64,000 nucleotides of DNA from Gammaproteobacteria bacterium (GTDB lineage Bacteria > Pseudomonadota > Gammaproteobacteria > Steroidobacterales > Steroidobacteraceae): contig JANYFY010000001.1 of the NCBI GenBank assembly GCA_025359565.1, positions 1-64,000 of the forward strand, given 5' to 3'. The notes beneath the pieces are model-generated. The model did not search any database, had not been told where the DNA came from, and saw only the letters and a program-made list of their open reading frames with translations. Made by a program: the position numbers and the translations under genes. This document shows, one piece after another, positions 55,160 through 64,000 of the stretch. The first letter of the stretch is position 1. Every line of letters starts with the position of its first letter.

Positions 55160-56256
55160 TGAGCGCTCCAGTTCTGATCATGGCGGGGGGGACTGGCGGA
55201 CATGTATTTCCCGCGCTGGCGGTGGCCAAGGTCTTGCGCGACCGCGGAGTGGCAGTCGTGTGGCTAGGAGTTCCCGGCAGTATGGAAGCACGGTTGGTGC
55301 CAGCGAATGGTTTCCCGATGGAATGGGTACGGGTTCGGGGTATTCGCGGTAAGGGCTGGCTCGCATGGATAGCGGCACCGTTTCGCATTGGCAAAGCCGT
55401 TATTGAGTCGCTGCGGGTGTTACGACGGGTGCGACCGCGTGCGGTGCTGGGAGCCGGTGGATTTGTGAGCGGTCCGGGTGGCATTGCCGCTTGGTTGTTG
55501 CGCATTCCCTTACTCATTCATGAGCAAAATGCGATTGCCGGTATGACGAATCGGTATCTGGCACGACTCGCTTCTCGCGTGTTAGAGGCTTTCCCCGGAA
55601 GTTTCGGCGTACAGCGCGGCGCCCGTTGCATTGGAAATCCGGTGCGCTCTGATATTGCCGCACTCGCCGAACCTCGACAACGATTTGCTGAGCACACCGG
55701 TGCCGCACATTTATTAGTATTAGGCGGAAGCCTCGGCGCCGCGCGCCTAAATGCGCTACTGCCACTCGCGCTGGCGCGTTTGAACTTGGCTGATCGGCCC
55801 GAAGTGCGTCATCAAACGGGCATACGCGGCTTAAACGATACCCGTCAGGCGTATCTCGACGCCAAAGTGGTGGCCGATATCGAACCCTTTATCGACGATA
55901 TGGCGGCGGCGTACGCGTGGGCGGATTTGGCGGTGTGTCGTGCCGGTGCCCTGACGGTTGCCGAATTGCAGGCCGCAGGACTCGGTGCCGTGTTTGTGCC
56001 GTTTCCGTCGGCCGTCGACGATCACCAAACGAAAAATGCTGAGGCGATGGTGCAAGTGGGTGCCGGAATCATCGTGCAGGAGCGTGATCTGACCGATGAA
56101 ATTTTGAGCCAGCAGATCGCTACGCTCACCACGGATCGCAGGCGCTTATTGAAAATGGCTGAGGCGGCGCGTGCGATGCGCGTGACTGATGCCGCGGTGA
56201 CGCTTGCGAATCTGTGTATGGAAGCGGGCATGCACGTCGCAGGAGCTGCCCTATGA
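55159..56256 (+). CDS. murG: Lipid II synthase MurG
   Basis: The GT-B enzyme of about 365 residues transfers GlcNAc to lipid I at the inner face of the membrane. It has the N-terminal glycine loop [40 protein letters not shown] and [20 protein letters not shown]. The C-terminal sugar-nucleotide site follows as [19 protein letters not shown] and [21 protein letters not shown] chose the ATG at the ftsW stop; GTG one codon earlier is possible. Confidence 0.95.
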   Translation: MSAPVLIMAGGTGGHVFPALAVAKVLRDRGVAVVWLGVPGSMEARLVPANGFPMEWVRVRGIRGKGWLAWIAAPFRIGKAVIESLRVLRRVRPRAVLGAGGFVSGPGGIAAWLLRIPLLIHEQNAIAGMTNRYLARLASRVLEAFPGSFGVQRGARCIGNPVRSDIAALAEPRQRFAEHTGAAHLLVLGGSLGAARLNALLPLALARLNLADRPEVRHQTGIRGLNDTRQAYLDAKVVADIEPFIDDMAAAYAWADLAVCRAGALTVAELQAAGLGAVFVPFPSAVDDHQTKNAEAMVQVGAGIIVQERDLTDEILSQQIATLTTDRRRLLKMAEAARAMRVTDAAVTLANLCMEAGMHVAGAAL

Positions 56257-57656
56257 ATGATCGTATGGGGCGAATTCAATGCATTCATTTGGTCGGAATT
56301 GGCGGGAGTGGCATGGGCGGCATCGCCGAAGTGCTGTTGAATCTAGGCTACCAAGTGCAAGGTTCCGATTTGAAATCCAACGCGGTCACGCAACGCTTGA
56401 CACGATTGGGAGTTAAGATTTTCGACCAGCACAACGCAGAAAATATAGGGCTTGCCGATGTCGTGGTCGTCTCGAGTGCGGTGCGAGCGGACAATGCTGA
56501 AGTGATCGCCGCTCTAGCTGCGCGGGTACCGGTAGTTCCGCGCGCCCAGATGCTGGGCGAGTTAATGCGTTTCCGTTATTCAATTGCAGTGGCCGGTACT
56601 CACGGTAAGACTACTACCACCAGTATGGTGGCGAGCGTATTAGCAGAAGGCGGGCTTGATCCGACTTTTGTCATCGGCGGACGGCTTAAGAGCGCCGATA
56701 GCAATGCACGCCTGGGTGAGGGTCGCTACTTGGTAGCGGAAGCCGATGAGAGTGATGCGTCGTTTTTGCATCTACAGCCGATGATGGCCATTGTCACTAA
56801 TATCGATAATGATCACCTCAGTACGCATGAAGGTGATTTCTCACGTCTTAAGCAAAGTTTTGTCGATTTTCTGCACAACCTTCCGTTTTATGGGTTGGCG
56901 ATACTGTGTGTTGACGATGAAAATGTGCGGGGAGTTTTGCAGTCGGTTGCCCGACCGTCGGTCACCTATGGGTTTGACGCAGGCGCAGATATTCGTGCGA
57001 CACAAGTCCAGCGTGACGGGCTACGCACACATTATCTGGCAGAGCGCGTGGGACGTACGCCTTTGAGTGTCACGGTCAACTTGCCCGGTCGACACAACGT
57101 TTTGAATTCATTGGCAGCGGTGGCGGTAGCCACCGAGTTGCAATTAAGCGATGTCGCTATTGCGCATGCATTGGCAAATTTTCAAGGCATCGACCGGCGC
57201 CTACAGCCCTTGGGTGAAATTACTTGGGCCGAAGGTCGTGCCACGGTCGTCGATGACTATGGCCACCATCCCACTGAAGTTGAAGCGACACTAGACGCAG
57301 TTCGTCAGGGTTGGTCAGGTCGTCGCTTAGTATTGGTTTTTCAACCGCATCGATTTACTCGCACCCGGGATTTATTGGATGACTTTGGCCGCGTGCTGGG
57401 CGAATGCGATGTGTTGCTGGTCACTGAAGTTTATGCGGCGGGTGAAGCTCCGATTGCCGGTGCCGATGGCCGGGCGATTTGTCGCGCAGTGCGTTCGCGC
57501 GGGCTTATTGAACCCGTATTTGTGGAGCACGTCGAGGAACTCGCTGAAGCCCTGCGCGGCGTATTGCGTGATGGTGACGTGGTGCTCACCATGGGTGCCG
57601 GCAATATTGGCGCGGTAGCACACGAGTTAAAAGCGCGTTTTGCGAGGGCCGCATGA
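56253..57656 (+). CDS. murC: UDP-N-acetylmuramate:L-alanine ligase MurC
   Basis: The ligase of about 467 residues adds L-alanine to UDP-MurNAc. It reads [20 protein letters not shown], the ATP loop [40 protein letters not shown] and [20 protein letters not shown]. It is a paralogue of mpl in the same window. The ATG overlapping the murG stop is the likely start; an upstream in-frame ATG lies inside murG. Confidence 0.95.
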   Translation: MNDRMGRIQCIHLVGIGGSGMGGIAEVLLNLGYQVQGSDLKSNAVTQRLTRLGVKIFDQHNAENIGLADVVVVSSAVRADNAEVIAALAARVPVVPRAQMLGELMRFRYSIAVAGTHGKTTTTSMVASVLAEGGLDPTFVIGGRLKSADSNARLGEGRYLVAEADESDASFLHLQPMMAIVTNIDNDHLSTHEGDFSRLKQSFVDFLHNLPFYGLAILCVDDENVRGVLQSVARPSVTYGFDAGADIRATQVQRDGLRTHYLAERVGRTPLSVTVNLPGRHNVLNSLAAVAVATELQLSDVAIAHALANFQGIDRRLQPLGEITWAEGRATVVDDYGHHPTEVEATLDAVRQGWSGRRLVLVFQPHRFTRTRDLLDDFGRVLGECDVLLVTEVYAAGEAPIAGADGRAICRAVRSRGLIEPVFVEHVEELAEALRGVLRDGDVVLTMGAGNIGAVAHELKARFARAA

Positions 57657-58558
57657 ACGCATTACGAATCGATACGCTGCCGGCCGAGTTTAATACCCGA
57701 ATCCTGCGCGATGTGCCCATGGCTCGACATACTTCCTGGCATGTCGGGGGACCGGCGGATTATTTTTTCAGCCCGCGCGATCTCATGGACTTGTCGGCTT
57801 TTTTACGCCAATTACCCGAACAAATACCTTTGCTGTGGATCGGGCTTGGCAGTAATTTGTTGGTTCGTGATGGCGGTATTCGTGGCGCGGTCATTTCTAC
57901 ACATGGCGCGCTCAATATTCTGGAGCGTAGTAGTGCGACTCGAGTGAATGTAGGCGCCGGTGTGCCGTGCGCACGTCTCGCCAAACAATGCGTCAAGTGG
58001 GGCTTAGGTCCCGCAGATTTTTTTGCCGGTATTCCGGGCACTGTGGGAGGAGCGCTTGCCATGAATGCGGGCGCGTGGGGTGGCGAGACTTGGGCGCATG
58101 TTATCGAAGTGGACGTATTGGACCGCCGGGGAGCGCGCCATACCCGTAACCGTGCCGAGTACGAGATCGGTTATCGCCAGGCTAAGGGACCCACAAACGA
58201 GTGGTTTACCGCAGCACGGATGGAGTTTGAGCGTAGACCCCCTGGCAACGATACCGGCATTCGTCAGATGTTGGATCGACGCAAACTGACGCAACCGATC
58301 GGCGAATGGAGCTGCGGATCGGTATTTACGAATCCGCAAGGAGATCATGCCGCGCGTTTGATTGAAAGCGCCGGCCTTAAGGGCTATCGCTTAGGCTGTG
58401 CTTCGGTATCCGAGAAACACGCCAATTTCATTATTAATCATGGGAGTGCTCGCGCCGCTGAGCTTGAGGCGCTAATCGCGCATGTACAAAAAACGGTGCT
58501 GCAACACTCCCAAGTGATGCTACAGACCGAAGTGCGCATCGTCGGAGAACCTGCGTGA
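57653..58558 (+). CDS. murB: UDP-N-acetylenolpyruvoylglucosamine reductase MurB
   Basis: The 301-residue flavoenzyme reduces the enolpyruvyl group to lactyl with NADPH. It has [40 protein letters not shown] (FAD site), [20 protein letters not shown] with [27 protein letters not shown] with the catalytic serine, and [10 protein letters not shown]. This is the type II (shorter) form without the extra E. coli segment. Overlaps on both sides are four bases. Confidence 0.94.
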   Translation: MNALRIDTLPAEFNTRILRDVPMARHTSWHVGGPADYFFSPRDLMDLSAFLRQLPEQIPLLWIGLGSNLLVRDGGIRGAVISTHGALNILERSSATRVNVGAGVPCARLAKQCVKWGLGPADFFAGIPGTVGGALAMNAGAWGGETWAHVIEVDVLDRRGARHTRNRAEYEIGYRQAKGPTNEWFTAARMEFERRPPGNDTGIRQMLDRRKLTQPIGEWSCGSVFTNPQGDHAARLIESAGLKGYRLGCASVSEKHANFIINHGSARAAELEALIAHVQKTVLQHSQVMLQTEVRIVGEPA

Positions 58559-59529
58559 GTTTATTGAATACCCATTCGCAATCCGCCGGTCGGCGCACTA
58601 CCAGGGCTGCAGACTTCGGCAAGGTAGCGGTTCTACTGGGCGGTGACTCGACCGAGCGCGATATTTCCTTGTTGAGTGGTAACGCAGTGCTAGCGGCGTT
58701 ACAGCGGCGTGGTGTGCAGGCCGAAGCATTCGATCCGCGTGATCGTGCCATCAGTGATTTGACGAGCCAAAATTTTGACCGTGCCTGGATTGCGCTGCAT
58801 GGACCTGGAGGCGAGGACGGGCTGATCCAGGGTGCGCTGGAATGGTTAGGCGTGCCTTACACGGGTAGCAACGTTCTAGCGTCCGCACTGACCATGGATA
58901 AGCTTAAGACCAAGCGCGTGGTGGTCGGTGCTGGCATTTTGGCTCCCGAGTATGCGGTACTCAACGGCCCCGCTGATTTGCCCGTGGCGCTTGAAAGAGT
59001 CGGTCTGCCGCTCATGGTGAAACCCGCCTCACAAGGTTCAAGCGTTGGTATTACGAAAGTATCCGTAGCGGCCGAACTCGGTGCGGCTTTTGCCGAAGCG
59101 CGCGCGGTCGATCCGATCGTATTCGCTGAGCGCTTTATCAGCGGTGCTGAGTACACGGTGGGCGTACTACACGAACAAGGATTGCCGTCGATTCGAATTG
59201 AGCCAGCGACCGAATTTTATGATTACCAGGCGAAATATTTTCGTAACGATACAAAGTATCACTGCCCTAGTGGTCTTAACGCTCAAGAAGAGACGGAAAT
59301 CCGCGCGCTAGCGCTCGCGGCCTTTCGAGTCACCGACTGTGCCGGGTGGGGCCGAGTTGACTTCATGCGTGACCCCACAACAGGCCACTTTTACTTTATT
59401 GAAATTAACACTACGCCCGGTATGACAGACCATAGTTTGGTGCCGATGGCCGCACGGCAAGCAGGAATGGATTTTGAGGAATTAGTGTGGCGAGTGTTGG
59501 AAACCAGTTTCATAAGGACGCGCAAATGA
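58555..59529 (+). CDS. ddlB: D-alanine:D-alanine ligase DdlB
   Basis: The 324-residue ATP-grasp enzyme makes D-Ala-D-Ala for MurF. It has VAVLLGGDSTERDISLLSGN with VLAAL, ALHGPGGEDGLIQGALEWLG, PLMVKPASQGSSVGITKVS, EYTVGVLHEQGLPSIRIEPA, GWGRVDFMRDPTTGHFYFIE and INTTPGMTDHSLVPMAARQA. It starts at GTG overlapping murB. Its last codons enter a 14-bp repeat. Confidence 0.95.
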   Translation: MSLLNTHSQSAGRRTTRAADFGKVAVLLGGDSTERDISLLSGNAVLAALQRRGVQAEAFDPRDRAISDLTSQNFDRAWIALHGPGGEDGLIQGALEWLGVPYTGSNVLASALTMDKLKTKRVVVGAGILAPEYAVLNGPADLPVALERVGLPLMVKPASQGSSVGITKVSVAAELGAAFAEARAVDPIVFAERFISGAEYTVGVLHEQGLPSIRIEPATEFYDYQAKYFRNDTKYHCPSGLNAQEETEIRALALAAFRVTDCAGWGRVDFMRDPTTGHFYFIEINTTPGMTDHSLVPMAARQAGMDFEELVWRVLETSFIRTRK

Positions 59530-59560
59530 GGATGATTCAATGAGGATGATTCAATGAGGA
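59526..59560. repeat. 14-bp tandem repeat between ddlB and ftsQ
   Basis: ATGAGGATGATTCA occurs twice, followed by half a third copy (ATGAGGA). The first copy contains the ddlB stop, and the last GAGGA serves as the ribosome site of ftsQ. Repeated GAGGAT could offer extra ribosome binding. Confidence 0.95.
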
Positions 59561-59567
59561 CAGACCT

Positions 59568-60386
59568 GTGAATCTTGGACGACTCATGCGCCGCAATCGA
59601 TTCAAAGTTAAGCCTAAGGTCGCAAAGGCTGCGCGCACTTGGCCTCAGTTTATTCTCGAATGGCGCACTTATGTCCGTCGCGGCACATTGCTTGGATTAG
59701 TGGTCCTAGGTTTGGGTGCGCTGACCTGGGCTTTGGATCGACCGGTGAATATTATTTCCATGGATGGAAGTTTCCAGCGCGTCTCGCCGGGCCAGATTGA
59801 AAAAGCAGTCGCACCTTTTAGTCAATCGGGGTTTATGTCGGCCAATCTCGGGCGAATTGAGCGGGCGGTAGAGACTGTTCCCTGGGTTGAACATGCACGG
59901 GTCGCCAGGCGCTGGCCGAATAGTTTACATGTGGCTGTGATTGAACAAATCGCAGTAGCGCGATGGGGCGACTCGGGCCTTTTGAATGCGCGAGGTGAAT
60001 TGTTTGTTAAAGCAGCTGCACATGTGCCGGCTGAATTGCCACGCCTCAGCGGCCCTGCGGGTACTGAGCTGAATGTGGCACAAAGATATCTCTCGGCTCA
60101 GGGCCGCATGCTGGAAGCCGGTATGCGCATTGCCGCGCTACGCTTAGATGAGCGCGGTGCCTGGGAAATGGATTTGTACAGCGGCGTCACCATACGGCTG
60201 GGCAGGCAGCAAGTGGACGAGCGGCTAGATCGCTTTATCCGTACAACGGCCAGCGTGATCGCCCATCGATTATCGGAAATTACCTATGTGGATATGCGCT
60301 ATGCCAATGGTTTCGCCATTGGCTGGCGAAATCAAGTGACACCCGCCACCGGTGTCGCTAAACGTCCCGACGACACCGACGCTTAA
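59568..60386 (+). CDS. ftsQ: Cell division protein FtsQ
   Basis: The 272-residue bitopic protein has a basic cytoplasmic head, one membrane helix (GTLLGLVVLGLGALTWAL), then a POTRA domain (INIISMDGSFQRVSPGQIEK region; FMSANLGRIERAVETVPWVE) and an FtsQ beta domain (HVAVIEQIAVARWGDSGLLN). It scaffolds FtsL/FtsB at the septum. It starts at GTG with GAGGA upstream in the repeat. Confidence 0.92.
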   Translation: MNLGRLMRRNRFKVKPKVAKAARTWPQFILEWRTYVRRGTLLGLVVLGLGALTWALDRPVNIISMDGSFQRVSPGQIEKAVAPFSQSGFMSANLGRIERAVETVPWVEHARVARRWPNSLHVAVIEQIAVARWGDSGLLNARGELFVKAAAHVPAELPRLSGPAGTELNVAQRYLSAQGRMLEAGMRIAALRLDERGAWEMDLYSGVTIRLGRQQVDERLDRFIRTTASVIAHRLSEITYVDMRYANGFAIGWRNQVTPATGVAKRPDDTDA

Positions 60387-60404
60387 GGAATGTAAAGAAG
60401 AATA

Positions 60405-61643
60405 ATGGCTAAACGCTCTGATCGAAACTTGGTGGTGGGCCTTGATATCGGCACCAGCAAAGTCGTAGCCATCGTCGGCGAAATTAAGCTGGACGGTGTG
60501 CTCGAAATTATAGGTATTGGTAGCCATCCTTCGCGTGGCCTAAAAAAAGGAGTAGTCGTTAATATTGAATCGACGGTGCAGTCGATTCAACGAGCGATCG
60601 AAGAAGCTGAGCTGATGGCGGGCTGTGAAATCCATTCGGTGTATGCGGGTATTGCGGGCAGCCACGTGCGAAGTTTGAACTCGCACGGCATTGTCGCAAT
60701 CAAAGATAAAGAAGTGACGCAGGGTGACGTTGAGCGGGTAATCGATGCCGCCAAAGCGGTCGCCATTCCAACGGATCAGAAGATCCTGCATGTATTGCCG
60801 CAAGAATTCATTATTGATACGCAAGAAGGTATTCGCGATCCCATTGGCATGTTTGGGGTACGACTTGAGGCTAAGGTGCACATTGTGACCGGAGCCGACA
60901 GCGCGGCTCAAAATATCGTTAAGTGCGTGCAACGCTGTGGGTTGATCGTCGACGATATTGTGTTGGAACAATTAGCGTCCAGTTACGCCGTGCTCACCGA
61001 AGATGAAAAAGACTTAGGGGTGTGTGTGGTGGATATTGGCGGCGGCACCACCGATATTGCGGTGTTTGGAGGCGGCGCTATTAGGCACACCGCGGTCATC
61101 CCAATAGCGGGCGATCAAGTCACTAACGACATCGCCGTATCGATGCGTACGCCCACCCAATATGCCGAAGATATCAAGATTAAATATGCCTGTGCTTTGT
61201 CGCAGCTTGCGAATCCGGACGAGACCATTGAGGTCCCGAGCGTCGGCGATCGTCCGCCACGACGTTTGGCACGCCAGACTTTGGCAGAAATTGTTGAGCC
61301 TCGGTACGAAGAGTTATTCGGTTTGATTCGCGATGAGTTGCGGCGTGCAGGCTTAGAAGAGTCCGTGGCCACCGGCATTGTGTTGACCGGTGGCAGCGCC
61401 AAGATGGAAGGCGCTATTGAGCTTGCCGAAGAAGTATTTCACATGCCGGTGCGGCTTGGCGTGCCGCAGTACGTGAGCGGCTTGGTTGATGTGGTTAGCA
61501 ATCCCATCCACGCCACTGGCGTGGGTTTGTTGTTGTATGCAAAAAATAATATGGATGTACGACGGACGCAAGTACCGCTGCTGGCGGGTGGTATGAAGAG
61601 TGTTTTAGAAAGAATGAAGGCCTGGTTTGCAGGTAATTTTTAA
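60405..61643 (+). CDS. ftsA: Cell division protein FtsA
   Basis: The 412-residue actin-like ATPase tethers FtsZ to the membrane. It shows LVVGLDIGTSKVVAIVGEIK, the 1C domain with SVYAGIAGSHVRSLNSHGIV, VVDIGGGTTDIAVFGGGAIR, GIVLTGGSAKMEGAIELAEE and the C-terminal amphipathic membrane helix VLERMKAWFAGNF. Length is typical. It lies 18 bases after ftsQ and 38 before ftsZ. Confidence 0.96.
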   Translation: MAKRSDRNLVVGLDIGTSKVVAIVGEIKLDGVLEIIGIGSHPSRGLKKGVVVNIESTVQSIQRAIEEAELMAGCEIHSVYAGIAGSHVRSLNSHGIVAIKDKEVTQGDVERVIDAAKAVAIPTDQKILHVLPQEFIIDTQEGIRDPIGMFGVRLEAKVHIVTGADSAAQNIVKCVQRCGLIVDDIVLEQLASSYAVLTEDEKDLGVCVVDIGGGTTDIAVFGGGAIRHTAVIPIAGDQVTNDIAVSMRTPTQYAEDIKIKYACALSQLANPDETIEVPSVGDRPPRRLARQTLAEIVEPRYEELFGLIRDELRRAGLEESVATGIVLTGGSAKMEGAIELAEEVFHMPVRLGVPQYVSGLVDVVSNPIHATGVGLLLYAKNNMDVRRTQVPLLAGGMKSVLERMKAWFAGNF

Positions 61644-61681
61644 TTATAAACGATTGATAACAAACGATTAGGAGTACTGGA

Positions 61682-62857
61682 ATGTTCGAATTAATGGACA
61701 CATATAGTCAGAGCGCCATCATAAAAGTGTTGGGCGTGGGCGGTGGCGGCGGTAACGCGGTCTCGCACATGGTTCAAGCCGGTCTTGAGGGCGTGGATTT
61801 TATTTGTATTAACACGGATGCCCAAGCGTTGAAGCACTCTAAGGTGCGTACCGCGCTGCAAATTGGCTGTAATATTACCAAGGGCTTGGGTGCCGGGGCT
61901 GATCCTGAAGTGGGTAGGCAGGCTGCGATGGAAGATCGCGACCGCATTATCGAATTGATCGAAGGCTGCGATATGTTATTCATCACCGCAGGCATGGGCG
62001 GTGGCACTGGGACCGGTGCGGCTCCAGTAGTCGCTCAAGTAGCCAAGGAGCTTGGTATATTGACGGTCGCTGTTGTGACCAAGCCGTTCGAAATGGAAGG
62101 CAACAAGCGTTCACGGGTGGCGGAACAGGGTATGTTGGAGCTGTCCAAGTACGTAGATTCATTGATCACCATTCCGAATCAAAAACTCTTGTCAGTGCTC
62201 GGTAGCAATACCACTTTATTGGATGCGTTTAAAGCCGCTAATACGGTATTGCAAGGCGCGGTACAGGGCATTGCTGAGTTAATTACCCGACCGGGATTGA
62301 TTAATGTCGACTTTGCCGATGTTCGTACCGTGATGTCGGAAAACGGTCTGGCGATGATGGGCTCAGGCAACGCTGCCGGTGAGGATCGTGCACGTGAAGC
62401 CGCTGAAGCGGCCATTTCAAGTCCGTTGCTAGAAGACATAAATCTGGCGGGCGCACAGGGGATTTTAGTCAACGTGACCGCGGGTATGGACCTGTCGATC
62501 GGTGAATTCCAAGAAGTGGGCAATGTCATTAAGCAATTTGCCTCCGATGAAGCCACGGTGGTTATTGGTACCGTCATTGATCCGGAGATGGCGAACCAAA
62601 TCCGTGTGACCGTGGTCGCCACGGGACTGGGACGTCCGATGGCCAAAGCAGCACCGCAGCCGGTCGCAATGATGGTGGCACCGCCGCCCCAAATGCGGGT
62701 CGTGCGTCAAAAATCGGCTGGCATGCCGACCGATTACGCCATGTTGGATCGACCTACAGTGCAGCGTCAACGGGCAGTGGGCGATGGTTTGCGGGCCGAG
62801 GTACAAACCGAGGATTTATTAGATATCCCGGCCTTTTTGCGCCGTCAAGCCGACTAG
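61682..62857 (+). CDS. ftsZ: Cell division GTPase FtsZ
   Basis: The 391-residue tubulin homologue forms the division ring. It has [20 protein letters not shown], the GTP-binding GGGTGTG loop at 106-112 inside [20 protein letters not shown], and the T7 loop [11 protein letters not shown] with its catalytic aspartate. The C-terminal peptide [13 protein letters not shown] binds FtsA and ZipA. A linker of about 50 residues precedes it. GGAG lies seven bases before the ATG. A strong terminator follows. Confidence 0.97.
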   Translation: MFELMDTYSQSAIIKVLGVGGGGGNAVSHMVQAGLEGVDFICINTDAQALKHSKVRTALQIGCNITKGLGAGADPEVGRQAAMEDRDRIIELIEGCDMLFITAGMGGGTGTGAAPVVAQVAKELGILTVAVVTKPFEMEGNKRSRVAEQGMLELSKYVDSLITIPNQKLLSVLGSNTTLLDAFKAANTVLQGAVQGIAELITRPGLINVDFADVRTVMSENGLAMMGSGNAAGEDRAREAAEAAISSPLLEDINLAGAQGILVNVTAGMDLSIGEFQEVGNVIKQFASDEATVVIGTVIDPEMANQIRVTVVATGLGRPMAKAAPQPVAMMVAPPPQMRVVRQKSAGMPTDYAMLDRPTVQRQRAVGDGLRAEVQTEDLLDIPAFLRRQAD

Positions 62858-62884
62858 TCGTTAAGGTCAATATTCCAGTCTTTT

Positions 62885-62924
62885 GCGCCTGGGGGGGGGG
62901 AACTCCCCTCAGGCGCGGGTTTTT
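62885..62924 (+). terminator. Intrinsic terminator after ftsZ with a ten-G tract
   Basis: GCGCCTG pairs with CAGGCGC and part of a run of ten G (62891-62900) pairs with CCCC around an AACT loop. A T-run (TTTTT) follows after GGG. This closes the dcw operon before lpxC. The G-run makes the stem prone to length variation. Confidence 0.85.
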
Positions 62925-62942
62925 ATTGCGCACAAATCACAA

Positions 62943-62986
62943 GCAAGTCACCCGCAAGTCACCTGCAAGTCACCTGCAAGTCACGC
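62943..62986. repeat. Four 11-bp tandem repeats upstream of lpxC
   Basis: GCAAGTCACCT is present in four consecutive copies (first copy ending CCC, last ending CGC), preceded by a degenerate CACAAATCACAA. They lie between the ftsZ terminator and the lpxC start, where the lpxC promoter should be. Confidence 0.9.
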
Positions 62987-63026
62987 GCGAGTTAATAGCG
63001 GCCTGCCTTATGGTACCTTTAGCAAC

Positions 63027-63938
63027 ATGTTGAACCAGCGAACCCTTAAGAATTCTATTCGCGCCACGGGCGTGGGATTGCACACGGGGAAGAAAATTTT
63101 GATGACCTTGCGTCCTGCATTGCCGGATAGCGGGATCGTGTTTCGCCGTACGGACCTCGAGCATGCCGTCGATATTCGCGCGCACGCCGACAATGTGGGC
63201 GACACCACGATGGGAACCACTTTGCATGTGGGCGATGTCAAGATCTCGACGGTAGAACACTTGTTATCGGCACTTGCCGGCTTGGGGATTGATAATGCCT
63301 TGGTGGAAGTGGATGCCGGCGAAGTCCCGATTATGGACGGTAGCGCGGGACCTTTTGTGTTCTTATTACAATCAGCCGGCATCGACGAGCAAAAAGCGCC
63401 AAAGCGATTTATCCGAATTCTGGAGAGCGTGCGAGTTGAAGAGGGCGATAAATGGGCACGTTTCGATCCTTATGATGGATTTAAAGTGAATTTTGAGATC
63501 GAGTTTAATCACCCGACATTCAAAAATCACTCGCAAGTAGCTTCCATGGATTTTTCGACGACCTCTTTTTTGCGTGAAGTGAGTCGCGCGCGAACTTTTG
63601 GATTTATGCGCGATCTTGAGAGTCTACGAGCACGAAATTTAGCCTTAGGTGGCAACATGGATAATGCCATTGTGCTCGATGATTTTAAGATATTGAACGA
63701 AGACGGCTTACGCTATGAAGATGAATTTGTTAAACACAAAATACTAGATGCGATTGGCGATTTGTACTTATTGGGACATAGTCTGATTGGCGAATTTAGT
63801 GGATTTAAGTCCGGGCATGCGCTCAATAACAAGCTGCTGCGGAGCTTGATGCAAAATACCAACGCATGGCAGGAAGTGACTTTTGAGAGTCTTGCCGACG
63901 CGCCGATTTCTTACGTTGCCGCGGCCGCTAACGGTTAA
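63027..63938 (+). CDS. lpxC: UDP-3-O-acyl-N-acetylglucosamine deacetylase LpxC
   Basis: The 303-residue zinc enzyme makes the committed step of lipid A synthesis. It begins [20 protein letters not shown], has [17 protein letters not shown] with E77 and zinc ligand H78, [17 protein letters not shown] with H237 and D241, and [12 protein letters not shown] with H264, the same spacing as in E. coli. I chose the ATG that matches the family; in-frame starts upstream cross the terminator and repeats. The end of the dcw region before lpxC is the usual order. Confidence 0.96.
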   Translation: MLNQRTLKNSIRATGVGLHTGKKILMTLRPALPDSGIVFRRTDLEHAVDIRAHADNVGDTTMGTTLHVGDVKISTVEHLLSALAGLGIDNALVEVDAGEVPIMDGSAGPFVFLLQSAGIDEQKAPKRFIRILESVRVEEGDKWARFDPYDGFKVNFEIEFNHPTFKNHSQVASMDFSTTSFLREVSRARTFGFMRDLESLRARNLALGGNMDNAIVLDDFKILNEDGLRYEDEFVKHKILDAIGDLYLLGHSLIGEFSGFKSGHALNNKLLRSLMQNTNAWQEVTFESLADAPISYVAAAANG

Positions 63939-63949
63939 TGCGCACGGCG

Positions 63950-64000
63950 CTAAGGTAGCGGTATAAAGCCGTATTTTTTGAAAGCGGCAGCAGCACCGGG
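63950..64000 (-). CDS. Possible C-terminal end of a minus-strand gene
   Basis: On the minus strand an open frame enters from the right edge and ends PGAAAAFKKYGFIPLP at a TAG 12 bases beyond the lpxC stop. The composition is protein-like and would make a convergent neighbour of lpxC. Sixteen residues are too few to name it. Confidence 0.3.
   Translation of the reverse strand, partial: PGAAAAFKKYGFIPLP

Noticed and set aside
62943-62986. 11-bp repeats as a CRISPR array
   Set aside because: Units are contiguous with no spacers and far too short; no cas genes are nearby.

Overview
The window is chromosomal DNA of a gammaproteobacterium. The evidence is a complete division and cell wall (dcw) cluster in gammaproteobacterial order, the order kdsD-kdsC-lptC-lptA-lptB-rpoN-hpf-rapZ, the pair sspA-sspB, and the succession lpoA/rsmI/rnpB/mraZ that I recall from Pseudomonas. 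Base composition is moderately GC-rich. I cannot name the genus; a lineage near Xanthomonadales/Nevskiales or an uncultured relative fits best, but that is inference.

Layout. Positions 1-8.5 kb are accessory: a broken IS6-type transposase, two GNAT acetyltransferases, a PatA-like aminotransferase, and a tightly overlapping minus-strand operon encoding a LytS-type kinase, a LytTR regulator, an ABC ATPase, a FtsX-type permease and an unlisted 37-residue membrane peptide. From 8.9 to 17.8 kb there are sulfate-uptake genes (sbp-cysT-cysW, no cysA), an operon of an APC permease, a short AMP nucleosidase and a TonB-dependent receptor, an ArsR/SRPBCC pair with its own operator, and a decayed monooxygenase-like gene. 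From 17.8 to 25.2 kb lie housekeeping genes: rnd, mpl, a LON-domain protein, a CPBP protease, hemL, a TraB/GumN protein and a cpdA-like phosphodiesterase. From 25.4 to 31.1 kb is a glycolytic/pentose phosphate operon, tkt-gap-pgk-pyk.

From 31 to 45 kb the window carries rapZ-hpf-rpoN-lptBAC-kdsC-kdsD on the minus strand, then ibaG-murA, a DegS-like protease, sspA-sspB, yraN, lpoA, rsmI and the RNase P RNA. From 45.1 kb to the right edge is the dcw cluster on the plus strand: mraZ-rsmH-ftsL-ftsI-murE-murF-mraY-murD-ftsW-murG-murC-murB-ddlB-ftsQ-ftsA-ftsZ and lpxC. Most neighbours there overlap by 4 bases. A sigma70-like promoter and three 10-bp-spaced TGGG repeats (the MraZ operator) precede mraZ.

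The genes work together mainly in envelope building: peptidoglycan precursor synthesis and recycling (mur genes, mpl, ddlB, mraY), septation (fts genes), and LPS synthesis and transport (kdsC, kdsD, lptABC, lpxC), with envelope stress and PBP activation (DegS-like, LpoA). I found no CRISPR array, tRNA, prophage or obvious defence island. The most unusual features are the LytS/LytTR/ABC operon with its terminal micropeptide, a predicted leaderless ArsR gene whose operator overlaps its promoter, the APC/AMP nucleosidase/TonB receptor operon, a non-canonical DNSR motif in MurE, and many perfect short tandem duplications (11-24 bp) placed at gene junctions.
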